64,000 nucleotides of DNA from Rhodococcus rhodnii (GTDB lineage Bacteria > Actinomycetota > Actinomycetes > Mycobacteriales > Pseudonocardiaceae), in assembly GCA_000720375.1 (NCBI GenBank), contig JOAA01000019.1, positions 248,001-312,000 on the forward strand, given 5' to 3'. Shown here in pieces: positions 35,416 through 45,372 of this stretch. The notes beneath the pieces were generated by a model, which was given only the letters and a program-made list of their open reading frames with translations, was not told the DNA's origin and searched no databases. Positions within the stretch are counted from its first letter, which is position 1, and every line of letters starts with the position of its first letter. A program made the translations under genes and the position numbers.

Positions 35416-36410
35416 CCGCCGATCACCGGTGGCGTCGTCGGCTTGGTCCCGAACGTCCGGTCGCCCTCAAGCAGGTAGTTCTCCGCCGCCAGCGCTCCTG
35501 GCACGGCGTGCTCGACCGACCTGGCGCTCGGTGTCGCCAGCGGCATCGCTGCGAACCCGCCCGCCATGGGCACAGCCGCGGCGGCCTGCGGCGGGGTTTC
35601 GTCGGCAATCACGCTCTCCGGCGATTTGATCGGCGTGGGCACACTGTTCGACGCGGACATAGGTGATGTGCCGTCCTGGGGCGTCCTAGGCATCGGTGCG
35701 CCTGTACCTGCCATGACGGGCGGAGGCGCGAACGCGGGCATCGTGCTCGACTCGGCCAGTGCGGCGTCGTACGTCGCGACCACTTCGGCCGCCCGCTGCT
35801 GGGCGGCTTTCTGTGCGGCGTAGGCCTTCATGTGGTCGGCGTAGCGGGAGAGCCACGTGATCGGGTCGGTGATCTGGCGCAGCTCGGCGTTCGCGGCGCC
35901 CACATCGAACGGAACCGGTTCTGGCATCGCGTTCTTGGCCGCTGCCAAGGCTTCGGAGTGTTTCGCGGCCTGCTTTCCGGCCAGCTCGGCGCCCCGGCCG
36001 GCGTCGCCGATCCACCGGCCGACACTGATCATGAACTCGCGGGCGGCTTCGCCTGCCGCGCCCTGCCAGTCCTCCCGGCTGCTGTTGATCGCGCCGGTCA
36101 CGTCGTCCTGAAACTGGGTCAGCTTCGCGCCGGCCTTCTGCCACCCGGTGGCCAGCACGCCGACCTGGTCGGGATCGACGTTCTCGGTGACCATCGCCTT
36201 GAGCGTGGGGTGGTCGACGTTCTCGTACAGCACGCCTTCGGGCATCGGCGCCTGCCGGGTGCCCGCGCTCTGAGGCGGCGTGGCAGTCGCGGTCGCATGC
36301 CCGGCGATCCTGGCGATCAGGCCGGAGACAGCGAGCTCGGCCCGACCGGTGGTGCCCACCGTGCCCAGGTCGTCGATGTAGACGCCGTCGGACTCGTTCG
36401 GCATGGCCAC
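35412..36410 (-). CDS. PPE/WXG-like domain protein (type VII substrate)
   Basis: 332 residues. The first ~200 are helical with a WXG-type motif (SSREDWQGAAGEAAREFM), resembling the PPE fold. The rest is proline-, alanine- and methionine-rich low complexity (PPPVMAGTGAPMPRTPQDG). ATG 36410 or 36404. Likely exported as a partner of the upstream short protein and delivered by EspG. Confidence 0.75.
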   Translation of the reverse strand: MAMPNESDGVYIDDLGTVGTTGRAELAVSGLIARIAGHATATATPPQSAGTRQAPMPEGVLYENVDHPTLKAMVTENVDPDQVGVLATGWQKAGAKLTQFQDDVTGAINSSREDWQGAAGEAAREFMISVGRWIGDAGRGAELAGKQAAKHSEALAAAKNAMPEPVPFDVGAANAELRQITDPITWLSRYADHMKAYAAQKAAQQRAAEVVATYDAALAESSTMPAFAPPPVMAGTGAPMPRTPQDGTSPMSASNSVPTPIKSPESVIADETPPQAAAAVPMAGGFAAMPLATPSARSVEHAVPGALAAENYLLEGDRTFGTKPTTPPVIGG

Positions 36411-36419
36411 CTCTTTTCG

Positions 36420-36830
36420 TTATTTACCGAAAGTGCCTGCGACCGCGCGCTCGTTCTGCCGGTAGTTGGCCATCGCCTGGCACACACCGTTCTCGGCGTC
36501 GGCCAGCACGTCGCGCAAACGGTTGAGCTGCGTGAGAAAACCCTGCTGGTCGGACGCGATCTGCTGGACGAAAGGCGCCATCGCGCGGGCACCGTGACTG
36601 CCGCCGAGCATCGGTTTCTGGTCGAGCGTGTTCGCGTGGTCGCCGCCGAGCCAGTCCTGCAGCATCCGGATCACCCTGAGCAGATCCTCGCCGCTGGCCG
36701 GGGTGACCGAGAACTGGCCGGATGCCGCGCTGACCTTGAAGTTCTTCATGTTCTCGAGCATCTGATCCAACGCGGTGCGCGCGGGATCGTTCCAAGCCGC
36801 CGGAACGCCTGTTTTCTCATCCTCGTACAT
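36420..36830 (-). CDS. PE-like short partner of the ESX cluster
   Basis: 136 residues, helical, beginning MYEDEKTGVPAAWNDPARTA, with the segment LTQLNRLRDVLADAENGVC and a C-terminal YRQNERAVAGTFGK; such Y-x-x-x-[DE] tails (here YRQNE) direct type VII export. First gene of the operon and likely dimer partner of the PPE-like protein. No family name is certain. Confidence 0.68.
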   Translation of the reverse strand: MYEDEKTGVPAAWNDPARTALDQMLENMKNFKVSAASGQFSVTPASGEDLLRVIRMLQDWLGGDHANTLDQKPMLGGSHGARAMAPFVQQIASDQQGFLTQLNRLRDVLADAENGVCQAMANYRQNERAVAGTFGK

Positions 36831-37208
36831 GAGAACCCCTTGGGTAGCGCCGGATCTGACCGCACGGTATCAACCGACCACCCAGCGTGTCCCTACCGTA
36901 CGACCACTTCCACCCACTTGGTCCTTACCTGAAAGCGGTCCGTAACCTCCACACGCGGCAAATCCAGCCATTCACACCCGAGGCAGTGATCCACAACACA
37001 TAATGCCTCGGATGAGTGATCGACACTTACCGGCGGCATTCGGCGTAATTGACGATCAGCCAAACGGCCGGATTCCGTAACCGTGTTCAGCACGCACGCT
37101 TATGCGAAATCGCCAATACGATTCGAAATCCGCGAATAGCCCGCACAGCACAAAAGAGCGGGCCGCCAAGGTTGCCCCTGACGGCCCGCATTCCCCCCAC
37201 GTCGGGTC
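36831..37208. other. Intergenic region between the ESX cluster and pstB
   Basis: About 378 bases with lower GC than its surroundings. It should hold the promoter of the minus-strand ESX operon. An 8-bp inverted repeat CCGAGGCA / TGCCTCGG spans 36978-37011. A terminator hairpin for pstB lies at its far end. No gene-like frame with family resemblance was seen. Confidence 0.6.
37158..37189 (-). terminator. Hairpin terminator after pstB
   Basis: An 8-bp GC-only stem (GCGGGCCG / CGGCCCGC) with a 16-base loop, 20 bases downstream of the pstB stop. Confidence 0.6.
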
Positions 37209-37985
<777 letters not shown>

Positions 37986-37992
37986 GGCCGCC

Positions 37993-38901
37993 TCACTTCG
38001 TCTTCACGGCGGTCAGCCGCGAGATCACGGTTGCCAACAGGTTGATCACGGTGATGATCAAGATCAGGGTCACCGCCGCACCCCACACCCTGGCCTCGCC
38101 GATTTCGTTGATCGTCAGCCGCTCGGAGTTCATGAACAGCGGCAGTGACGCCATGTTCCCGCCGAACGGGTCGTAGTTGATGAACTGCGTGTAGCCCACC
38201 AGGATCAGCACCGGCGCGGTCTCACCCATCACACGGGCGACCGCCAGCATGATGCCGGTGATGATGCCGGACAACGCGGTCGGCACGACGATCTTCACGA
38301 TCGTCTTCCACTTCGGAATGCCCAGCGCGTAGGAGGCTTCTCGCAGTTCGTCCGGGACGATCTTGAGCAGTTCTTCCGTCGTCCGCACGACCACCGGGAT
38401 CATCAGCATCACCAACGCCAGTGACACCGCGAAGGCGCTGCGGGGCAGGCCGAAGGTGGTCACCCACAGGGCGTAGATGAACAGCGCGGCCACAATGGAC
38501 GGCACACCGGACAGGATGTCCACTGTGAACGTGATCGCCTTGGCGAGCCGGGAGTTGCGGCCGTACTCGACCAGATAGATCGCCACCATGATGGCGATCG
38601 GGACCGCGATGATCGCGCAGATCAGGCCTTGGATCAGGGTCCCGTAGATCGCGTGGTAGACCCCGCCGCCCGCCTGCCTTGACGTCAGGCCCGCCAACGA
38701 CTTCTGCCACCAGTCCGCGGTCAGGACGTGTGTGAAGCCCTTCTCCAGGACTGTCCACAGCAGCCAGATCAGCGGTGCGACAGCGATCACGAAGGCCGCG
38801 CCGACCAGGATCGTCGCCGTCAGGTTCTTGGCCTTACGGCCGGAGCTGATCTGCTGGAACGCCGGCGCCGTCGCGGGACGTTGGAGATCGGTGGTGGTCA
38901 C
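37993..38901 (-). CDS. pstA: Phosphate ABC transporter permease PstA
   Basis: 302 residues with about six transmembrane helices and the cytoplasmic EAA-like loop region ([19 protein letters not shown]) contacting PstB. It overlaps pstC by 4 bases. Confidence 0.95.
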   Translation of the reverse strand: MTTTDLQRPATAPAFQQISSGRKAKNLTATILVGAAFVIAVAPLIWLLWTVLEKGFTHVLTADWWQKSLAGLTSRQAGGGVYHAIYGTLIQGLICAIIAVPIAIMVAIYLVEYGRNSRLAKAITFTVDILSGVPSIVAALFIYALWVTTFGLPRSAFAVSLALVMLMIPVVVRTTEELLKIVPDELREASYALGIPKWKTIVKIVVPTALSGIITGIMLAVARVMGETAPVLILVGYTQFINYDPFGGNMASLPLFMNSERLTINEIGEARVWGAAVTLILIITVINLLATVISRLTAVKTK

Positions 38902-39980
38902 TCGTACTCCTTCTTCCCGACGATGAACGACCTGGCGATCGCGTTCACGATGAAGGTCAGCAAGAACAGCACGAGACCCGCCGCGATGTAGGCACCCGCA
39001 CTACGCGGGTCGTTGAACTCGGCGGCCGCACGGGCGATCTTCGACGCGATCGTGTCGCCGCCGTCGAACAGGCTCCAGCCGAAGTTCTCGGCGGTGGTCG
39101 CCAGGATGATCATCACCGCGATGGTCTCACCGAGCGCACGGCCGAGGCCGAGCATCGAGGCGCTGATGTAGCCGGCCTTGCCGAACGGCAGCACCGTGGT
39201 CCTGATGACCTCCCACCGGGTGGCGCCCAGTGCCAGCGCGCCCTCGATGTGCATGGTGGGCGTCCGCTCGAACACCTCACGGCTGATCGCCGTGATGATC
39301 GGCAGCAGCATCACGGCGAGCACGATGCCCGCGGTGAAGATCGTCTGGCCGATCGGACGGCTCACGTTTCCTTCGTGGAACAGGAAAAGCCAGCCGAAGA
39401 TGCTGTTGAGCCAGCCGGTGATCGGCTCGAGGGCGGGCGCGAGCACGACCGCGCCCCAGAGGCCGTAGATGATCGACGGCACCGCGGCGAGCAGGTCGAT
39501 GATGTAGGCGAACGGCCTGGCCAGCCTCTTCGGCGCGTACTGGGTCAGGAACAGGGCGATGCCCAACGAGATCGGCATGGCGATGACCAGCGCGAAGAGC
39601 GAGCTGAACACCGTGACCAGCAGCAGGTCCAGCACACCGAACGACAGGTTGTTCGGGTCACCGGCGACCCACTGCCTGGAGAACAGGAAGTTCGCCTGGT
39701 TCGCCGCGAGCGACGGAATCGCCTGGGCGAGCAGGAAGGCCCCGATCGCGACGATCATGACGACGATCAGAATGCCCGAACCTTTGGCCAAACCGGAGAA
39801 GATCCGGTCGCCGGGGCGGGTCACCGTTTTGGGCGGCTCGGTCGCTGCCGCCGGTGGAGGGTCTTGAGGGCTCACCGGACTCGGTGCCTCCGCAGGTGTC
39901 TCGGTCGCCGAACCGCCCCGCCGCGCGCCGGGTTGACCGGCGGCGACGGGGCGTGGAGACCTGTTCGGGATCTCACTCAT
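38898..39980 (-). CDS. pstC: Phosphate ABC transporter permease PstC
   Basis: 360 residues with about six transmembrane helices and a 70-residue proline/alanine-rich N-terminal cytoplasmic extension ([18 protein letters not shown]). The EAA loop is [20 protein letters not shown]. Pairs with PstA; 26 bases after pstS. Confidence 0.95.
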   Translation of the reverse strand: MSEIPNRSPRPVAAGQPGARRGGSATETPAEAPSPVSPQDPPPAAATEPPKTVTRPGDRIFSGLAKGSGILIVVMIVAIGAFLLAQAIPSLAANQANFLFSRQWVAGDPNNLSFGVLDLLLVTVFSSLFALVIAMPISLGIALFLTQYAPKRLARPFAYIIDLLAAVPSIIYGLWGAVVLAPALEPITGWLNSIFGWLFLFHEGNVSRPIGQTIFTAGIVLAVMLLPIITAISREVFERTPTMHIEGALALGATRWEVIRTTVLPFGKAGYISASMLGLGRALGETIAVMIILATTAENFGWSLFDGGDTIASKIARAAAEFNDPRSAGAYIAAGLVLFLLTFIVNAIARSFIVGKKEYE

Positions 39981-40006
39981 GGCGAAGTGTGCCAGCCCTT
40001 ACTTCG

Positions 40007-41131
40007 TCAGGCGATAGCCTTGATGGCATCCAGCAACTTGGTCTGGAACTCCTGCGGAAGCGGGACGTAGCCGGCGTCGGCGAGCTGCTGCTGGCCGTCG
40101 GTGGCGGCGACCGTCAGGAACGCCTTGACCGCCTTGGCGGTGTCGGCGTCGTAGCCCTTCGAGCACACGATCTCGTAGGTGGCGAGCACCAGCGGGTACG
40201 CACCGGCCGTCTTGGTCGCGTACAGCGCCTTCAGGTCGAGCTGAAGGTCGTTGCCGCTGCCCTTGGTCTTGGCCTCCTTGATCGCGGCTGCGGCGCTCTG
40301 CGCGGTCAGCTCGACCGCACCGGCACCACTGTCGATCTTGGCCATGCTCAGCTTCTTGTCCTGGGCGAAGGACCACTCGACGTAGCCGATGGTGCCGTCC
40401 GCGGCGCCCAGCGCGTCCGCCACACCGGACGAGCCCTGCGCACCCTGGCCGACGCCACCGTTGAACTTCTTGCCAGCGCCCTTGGTCCACGAGCTCGGGG
40501 CCGCGGCGCCGAGGTACAGCTGGAAGTTGTCGGTGGTGCCGGAGTCATCGCCGCGGTAGACCACGGTGATCGGCTTGCTCGGCAGCGCCTTGCCGCCGTT
40601 GGCCTGGGTGATCGCCGCGTCGTCCCACGTCTTGACCTGGCCGCTGAAGATCTTGGCCAGCACGTCCGGGGTCAGCGTGACGTCGGTGGCGCCGTCGAGC
40701 TTGTAGGCGACCGCGACCGGGCCGAACACCAGCGGCAGGTTCCACGCCGGGTTGCTCTTGCAGCGGTCCGTGGCCTTGGTGGTCTCCTCGCCTTCCTTCA
40801 GCGGCGAGTCCGAGCCACCGATGTCGCTCACGCCACCGGTGAACTGCTTGACACCGTTGCCCGAGCCAGACGGGGTGTAGGCCAGCTGCTGGCCCGCGCA
40901 CTTGGCGCCGTACGCCTGAATGAACAGGTCCATCGCGCCCTTCTGCGCGCTGGAGCCTTCAGCGACAAGGCTCTTCTTGCCACCGCATTCGACCTGCGCG
41001 GTGTTCGTCGGAGCAGGCGCACCGGAGTTGCCGCCGCTCTGCGGGGTGTTTTGGTCCGAGCCGCACGCGGTGAGCGCAAGAGCGCCGGCCGCCATGAGGC
41101 TGATCAGGGCGCCATGCCGCTTGATCTTCAC
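40007..41131 (-). CDS. pstS: Phosphate-binding lipoprotein
   Basis: 374 residues from GTG 41131 (GGAGG upstream); a longer frame to 41236 enters the promoter and PHO-box region and is rejected. Lipobox ALALTACGSD. Phosphate-site blocks AEGSSAQKGAM, GSGNGVKQFTGG and RGDDSGTTDNFQ are visible. Captures phosphate outside the membrane for PstCAB. Expression is expected to be PhoP-dependent through the adjacent PHO box. Confidence 0.95.
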   Translation of the reverse strand: MKIKRHGALISLMAAGALALTACGSDQNTPQSGGNSGAPAPTNTAQVECGGKKSLVAEGSSAQKGAMDLFIQAYGAKCAGQQLAYTPSGSGNGVKQFTGGVSDIGGSDSPLKEGEETTKATDRCKSNPAWNLPLVFGPVAVAYKLDGATDVTLTPDVLAKIFSGQVKTWDDAAITQANGGKALPSKPITVVYRGDDSGTTDNFQLYLGAAAPSSWTKGAGKKFNGGVGQGAQGSSGVADALGAADGTIGYVEWSFAQDKKLSMAKIDSGAGAVELTAQSAAAAIKEAKTKGSGNDLQLDLKALYATKTAGAYPLVLATYEIVCSKGYDADTAKAVKAFLTVAATDGQQQLADAGYVPLPQEFQTKLLDAIKAIA

Positions 41132-41223
41132 CAGGTCCTCCAGTCGAGGATTTTCGTCCGATTCGCGACGAGCTCGCCGCACGTGACCGGACGCTAAGCA
41201 GCCCGGCCGAACGGATGCCCCTG

Positions 41224-41245
41224 TAGAGGTGAACAACAGGTGAAC
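41224..41245 (-). promoter_or_regulatory. PHO box upstream of pstS
   Basis: On the minus strand two perfect 11-base direct units GTTCACCTGTT and GTTCACCTCTA, the canonical actinobacterial PhoP site, about 93 bases upstream of the pstS start. Confidence 0.88.
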
Positions 41246-41337
41246 AAGACACCCATTGTGAGCAGGGCTACCCCAATGAAACTGGCCCGTGACCTTGCCG
41301 CGACCTGGGGGTTTGCGCAGGGTGATGGAACGTGTGA

Positions 41338-42177
41338 CTACCGTGCGTACTGCACCCCAATGTCGCGTAGCAGAAACCCTAGTTTTGTGTATACGGCGAT
41401 TGCGGGCGCGTTGTCACTCTCGACATACAGGATGACTCGGGGCAAACCAAGACTTCGCAGGTGGCGCAATCCCGCCAAAGTCAAGGCCTTGCCGAGGCCG
41501 CCGCCCTGGGCGTCCGGATCGACGCCGACGACATAGACCTCGCCGGTCGAATCGGGGTGCACCTTCGTCCAGTGAAAGCCGAGGATCTTGTCGTTCGCGT
41601 CGACCGCGAGGAAGAACCCGGCCGGGTCGAACCAGCCCTCCCGCTCGGTGTCGCGGACGGCCTCGACCGTCAGGCCGCCCTGTTCCGGATGCCACGAGAA
41701 GGCCCGCGCGTTCACCGCGACCATGGCCTCCTCGTCCTGGCCAGGCACGAACGTGCGCAACCGGACACCCTCAGGCAGCCGAGGCTCGGCGAACTCGTCG
41801 GCGCCGAAGTCCATGCCCATCCGATGCAGCGCACGGACCCGCTCGAAGCCGTGTTTCTCGGCCAGCCTCGCCGCCCCCGGATGATCACGATGCGACCAGA
41901 TCCGCACCGGCCGGGCCCGCTCGGCGACCGCCGTCAGCAGCTGCTCCCCAATGCCCTGCCTGCGGAAACCCGGGTGTACGACGAGTTCGGCGACCTGGTT
42001 GCCCAGCTGGTCGCCCGCGGTGTCGAGGTTGGCGTATCCGACCACGCCATCCTGGACGGCGAGCAAGTGCTCACCGCCGGACGGCATGTCCATATGGGCC
42101 TCGTCGGACGCCAGCAGCTCACGGACTTGCGCTGCTTCCAGCTCGGACAGGGACGTGCGCCAGACGAGTTCAGTCAC
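41338..42177 (-). CDS. mshD: Mycothiol synthase
   Basis: 279 residues with two GNAT domains. The N-terminal acetyl-CoA motif is HPGFRRQGIGEQLL; the C-terminal one is VDPDAQGGGLGKALTLAG. Catalyses acetylation of Cys-GlcN-Ins, the last step of mycothiol synthesis. It starts six bases after the glnR stop and is therefore probably in its operon. Confidence 0.93.
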   Translation of the reverse strand: MTELVWRTSLSELEAAQVRELLASDEAHMDMPSGGEHLLAVQDGVVGYANLDTAGDQLGNQVAELVVHPGFRRQGIGEQLLTAVAERARPVRIWSHRDHPGAARLAEKHGFERVRALHRMGMDFGADEFAEPRLPEGVRLRTFVPGQDEEAMVAVNARAFSWHPEQGGLTVEAVRDTEREGWFDPAGFFLAVDANDKILGFHWTKVHPDSTGEVYVVGVDPDAQGGGLGKALTLAGLRHLRSLGLPRVILYVESDNAPAIAVYTKLGFLLRDIGVQYAR

Positions 42178-42182
42178 ATTTA

Positions 42183-42908
42183 TTACTGAACCACGTCAAG
42201 GCTCATTGATTCCGTGACGGGCGCAGCGGTGGCTCCTTTGGGCGGCTGGACGAACTTGTAGCCGACGTTGCGGACGGTGCCGATCATCTGCTCGTGCTCG
42301 ATGCCGAGCTTCGCGCGCAGCCGCCGGACGTGGACGTCGACCGTCCTGGTGCCGCCGAAGAAGTCGTATCCCCAGACCTCCTGCAGCAGCTGCGCACGGG
42401 TGAAGACCCGGCCAGCGTGCTGGGCGAGGTACTTGAGCAGCTCGAACTCCTTGTAGGTCAGGTCGAGCGGGCGGCCGCGCAGCCGCGCCATGTACGTGGC
42501 CTCGTCGATGACCAGCTCACCGAGCCGGATCGCGCCGTCGCCGCCGCCCTGGCCGGCCGGGCCGCGGGAGGTCAGCAGCCGCAGCCGGGCGTCCACCTCG
42601 GCCGGGCCCGCGGTCGGCAGCAGGATCTCGTCGACCCGCCAGTCCGAGTTGACGGCCACCAGGCCGCCCTCGCTCACGATCGCGATCACCGGGCCGGAGT
42701 CGCCGCCGCTGGCCAGCAGGCGGCAGAGGCTCTTGGCACCCGCGAGGTCGGTCCGAGCGTCGACGAGCACCGCGTCGCGGGAGCCCGCGTCCAGCAGCGC
42801 GGTCACCTCCGGCTGCTGGGTCCGCACGTTGTGCGGCAGCAGCATCAAAGAAGGAAGGACCGAACCCGGCGCCGGGTCCGCGGTCAGCAGCAGCAGGTCG
42901 AGGCTCAT
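42183..42908 (-). CDS. glnR: GlnR-type OmpR-family global nitrogen regulator
   Basis: 241 residues. The N-terminal receiver-like domain lacks the usual acidic pocket but keeps an aspartate in [10 protein letters not shown]; the C-terminal winged helix is strongly conserved ([40 protein letters not shown]). This is the atypical, kinase-less GlnR form. Located next to mshD as in mycobacteria. ATG 42908 with GAGGAG seven bases upstream. Confidence 0.9.
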   Translation of the reverse strand: MSLDLLLLTADPAPGSVLPSLMLLPHNVRTQQPEVTALLDAGSRDAVLVDARTDLAGAKSLCRLLASGGDSGPVIAIVSEGGLVAVNSDWRVDEILLPTAGPAEVDARLRLLTSRGPAGQGGGDGAIRLGELVIDEATYMARLRGRPLDLTYKEFELLKYLAQHAGRVFTRAQLLQEVWGYDFFGGTRTVDVHVRRLRAKLGIEHEQMIGTVRNVGYKFVQPPKGATAAPVTESMSLDVVQ

Positions 42909-42993
42909 GCCTACTCCTCACTGTGGTTGATCACGGCGCACGTGAGCACCGCCTCGCACGGGTTTCACGTGGTTATCCAGGAGAATAGCGATC

Positions 42994-43809
42994 GTGGCCG
43001 GAAAATCCCCTGTTCGTAACACGCGGTTCACACACGTGGGACAAGTCACCGCTGATGGAGTAATGCTGCGCGGCCTGTTCGCACCCAGTGAAATGCCGTC
43101 TGACCTGGCGATTGTCCTGGCTCACGGGTTCACCGGGCACGTCGGCAGGCCGTTCTTCCGCCGCATCGCCGACCGCCTGAACAGGCATTACGCCGTCGTT
43201 GCGCTCAGTTTCCGTGGCCACGGAAGGTCTTCCGGAAAAACATCAGTTGGACCGGAGGAAGTCCATGACGTGGACGCGGCCGTCCGGCTGGCGCACGACC
43301 GCGGATATTCGAAGGTGGCGCTGGTCGGATTCTCCATGGGCGGCGCCGTCTCCATGTTGTACGCGTCCCAGGATTTGGACGAACCGCCCGCGGCAGTCGT
43401 TTCGGTGAGCGCGCCGTCACGCTGGTACATCCGCCAGACCCCGGCGATGCGCCGGGTGCACTGGTTGCTGGAAGCACCACACGCCAGGCTGCTGGCACCT
43501 ATCCTTGGTGTGCGGTTGGGCAGGCCGTGGCCGAGCGTCCCGGCGAGCCCGATCGAGGTGGTCCACCGGATCGCGCCGACCCCGCTGCTGCTCGTGCACG
43601 GCGACCGGGATCATTACTTCCCGGCCGAGCACGCATTGGCCCTGCATCGCGCGGCGGATGATGCGACTGCACGGCTGTGGCTTGAGCCGGGCATGGGACA
43701 CGCCGAGACAGGCACGCACCCTGGTCTGGTAGACCGGATCGCGGCCTGGCTGAACGAGACGTGCACACAGACGTCTGAAGAGCGAACATCGACACAGGTG
43801 GTGGCATGA
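42994..43809 (+). CDS. Alpha/beta hydrolase
   Basis: 271 residues. Serine nucleophile in VGFSMGGAVS, oxyanion region LAHGFTGHVGRPFF, acid D in HGDRDHYF and final histidine in GMGHAETGTH. First gene of a three-gene operon with lmeA and thiX, coupled by ATGA overlaps; divergent from glnR. GTG start. Confidence 0.88.
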   Translation: MAGKSPVRNTRFTHVGQVTADGVMLRGLFAPSEMPSDLAIVLAHGFTGHVGRPFFRRIADRLNRHYAVVALSFRGHGRSSGKTSVGPEEVHDVDAAVRLAHDRGYSKVALVGFSMGGAVSMLYASQDLDEPPAAVVSVSAPSRWYIRQTPAMRRVHWLLEAPHARLLAPILGVRLGRPWPSVPASPIEVVHRIAPTPLLLVHGDRDHYFPAEHALALHRAADDATARLWLEPGMGHAETGTHPGLVDRIAAWLNETCTQTSEERTSTQVVA

Positions 43810-44720
43810 CAACGGTGCCGAACGCAGCTCAAAACGCGGCGGCCAACCCCTCGAGGCCCAAGAAGCCGAAGCGATCGAAGACGCGTCCGCTGGTCATCAC
43901 CCTTGTGATCCTGGCCGCCCTGCTGGTCGGCGTGGACTTCGGCGCGGCCGCGGTGGCCGAGTACCAGGTCTCCAAGCGCGCGAAGGCGGCGTTCGGGCTG
44001 TCCGACGACCCGGCGGTGACCGTGCGCGGCTTCCCGTTCCTGACCCAGGCCATCGGCGGTGAGTACGACCACATCACGGTCGACGCCCGTGGCGTGCCGA
44101 TCAAGGACATCCTCAAGGACGTCGAGGTCCACGCGGAGATGCGCGGCGTGCAGGCGCCGCTGTCGGACCTGCTGGCCGGGCGGACGGACACGATCTCGGT
44201 CAGGGAGATCGAAGGCCAGCTGCGGGTGAAGGAAGCGGACTTCAACCGGGCACTGCAGTCCAACTCGCTGCGCGTGCGGACCAGCGACATCACCAACGTG
44301 ACCATCGCGCCGGTGAGTGAGCTGCGCGTGAACGCCACGCCAGGCACCGAGGACGAGATCGACGACAAGGCCGACCAGGAGGCCTTGAAGCAGGAGACCG
44401 AGGACACCACGGCAGGCGTACGGGTCGGCGCGACGGTCGACTTCGCCGGCCAGAAGACCGACCTGGTCATCTACGGGATCGTCAGCCTGGTCGAGTCGAA
44501 GATCCAGGTCACCCCGAAGCGGGTCACGCTGGCCAACTCGATCGGCGACAACCTGATCGCCCCGAGCATCCAGCAGCAGTTCCTGTCGCTGTTCGCGGTC
44601 AGCCTCGACCCAGGCAAGCTCCCGGTGGCGATCACGCCGACGGCCGTCCAGGTCGACCCGGGCTCGCTATCGTTGAAGGGGAAAGCGTCCAACGTGAAAC
44701 TTCGAGGCTTCGTGGGATGA
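43806..44720 (+). CDS. lmeA: LmeA-like DUF2993 phospholipid-binding protein
   Basis: 304 residues. One N-terminal transmembrane or signal anchor (PLVITLVILAALLVGVDFG), then a DUF2993 domain (VTVRGFPFLTQAIGGEYDHI). LmeA binds phosphatidylinositol and supports MptA-dependent lipomannan elongation in mycobacteria; a similar cell-envelope role is inferred. Located between the hydrolase and thiX genes, as in that conserved locus. Confidence 0.85.
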   Translation: MTTVPNAAQNAAANPSRPKKPKRSKTRPLVITLVILAALLVGVDFGAAAVAEYQVSKRAKAAFGLSDDPAVTVRGFPFLTQAIGGEYDHITVDARGVPIKDILKDVEVHAEMRGVQAPLSDLLAGRTDTISVREIEGQLRVKEADFNRALQSNSLRVRTSDITNVTIAPVSELRVNATPGTEDEIDDKADQEALKQETEDTTAGVRVGATVDFAGQKTDLVIYGIVSLVESKIQVTPKRVTLANSIGDNLIAPSIQQQFLSLFAVSLDPGKLPVAITPTAVQVDPGSLSLKGKASNVKLRGFVG

Positions 44721-45130
44721 CGACCGGCATCTGGGTGTTGATCGGCACGCTCGCCCTGGCGAGCGTCGCCGGTCTCGCCTGGCGCCGCTCCCAAGGCCGC
44801 GTACGTACCGCGAAGATGTCCGAGCTTCCCGCTGAGCTGCACAAACTCGTCGATCCGGGCAGCCGGGTCACCTTGCTGCAGATTTCCACGACGTTCTGCG
44901 CGCCGTGCCGTCACACCCGGATCCTGCTGTCCGATTTGGCCAAGAAGACGGACGGCTTGGAGCACGTGGACTTCGATGTGACCAATCACCCAGAGGTCGC
45001 GTCCTCGCTTGGTGTCCTCAGCACGCCGACGACGCTGGCGGTGGACTCGAAGGGAGTGGAATTGATGCGGGTGGGTGGCGTGCCCAAACGGGATGTGTTG
45101 CTCGACGCTCTGCGCCCGCACCTGGGTTAG
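44717..45130 (+). CDS. thiX: Thioredoxin-family protein (ThiX-like)
   Basis: 137 residues. An N-terminal membrane anchor (WVLIGTLALASVAGLAW) precedes a thioredoxin fold with active site TTFCAPCRHTR. cis-Pro region STPTTLAVD is present. Overlaps lmeA by 4 bases; in mycobacteria the next gene would be the sulfurtransferase cysA2, here displaced by a giant surface protein gene. Confidence 0.88.
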   Translation: MTTGIWVLIGTLALASVAGLAWRRSQGRVRTAKMSELPAELHKLVDPGSRVTLLQISTTFCAPCRHTRILLSDLAKKTDGLEHVDFDVTNHPEVASSLGVLSTPTTLAVDSKGVELMRVGGVPKRDVLLDALRPHLG

Positions 45131-45145
45131 GCGCGACACGCACAA

Positions 45146-45169
45146 GCCCGTGACGAGCCCTGAACGGGC
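45146..45169 (+). terminator. Weak hairpin after thiX
   Basis: 6-bp stem GCCCGT / ACGGGC with a 12-base loop, 15 bases after the stop. Confidence 0.4.
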
Positions 45170-45372
45170 GGTTTGACCACTTCCGGTATCAAGCTCGCGC
45201 ACTCCGACGCTTCGACCGGTCACCGTCCGACAAGTTGACGCGCGACGTTCCACTTTGGAGCGACCGTAGTTCAAGGGACCCGACACGTTCCGTGAACCCC
45301 GCTCATCGGAGCGTCATCTCAAGCAAGATCAACAGTTAACTTTTCCTTGATGTCGCAGGAAAAGGAGCTGTT

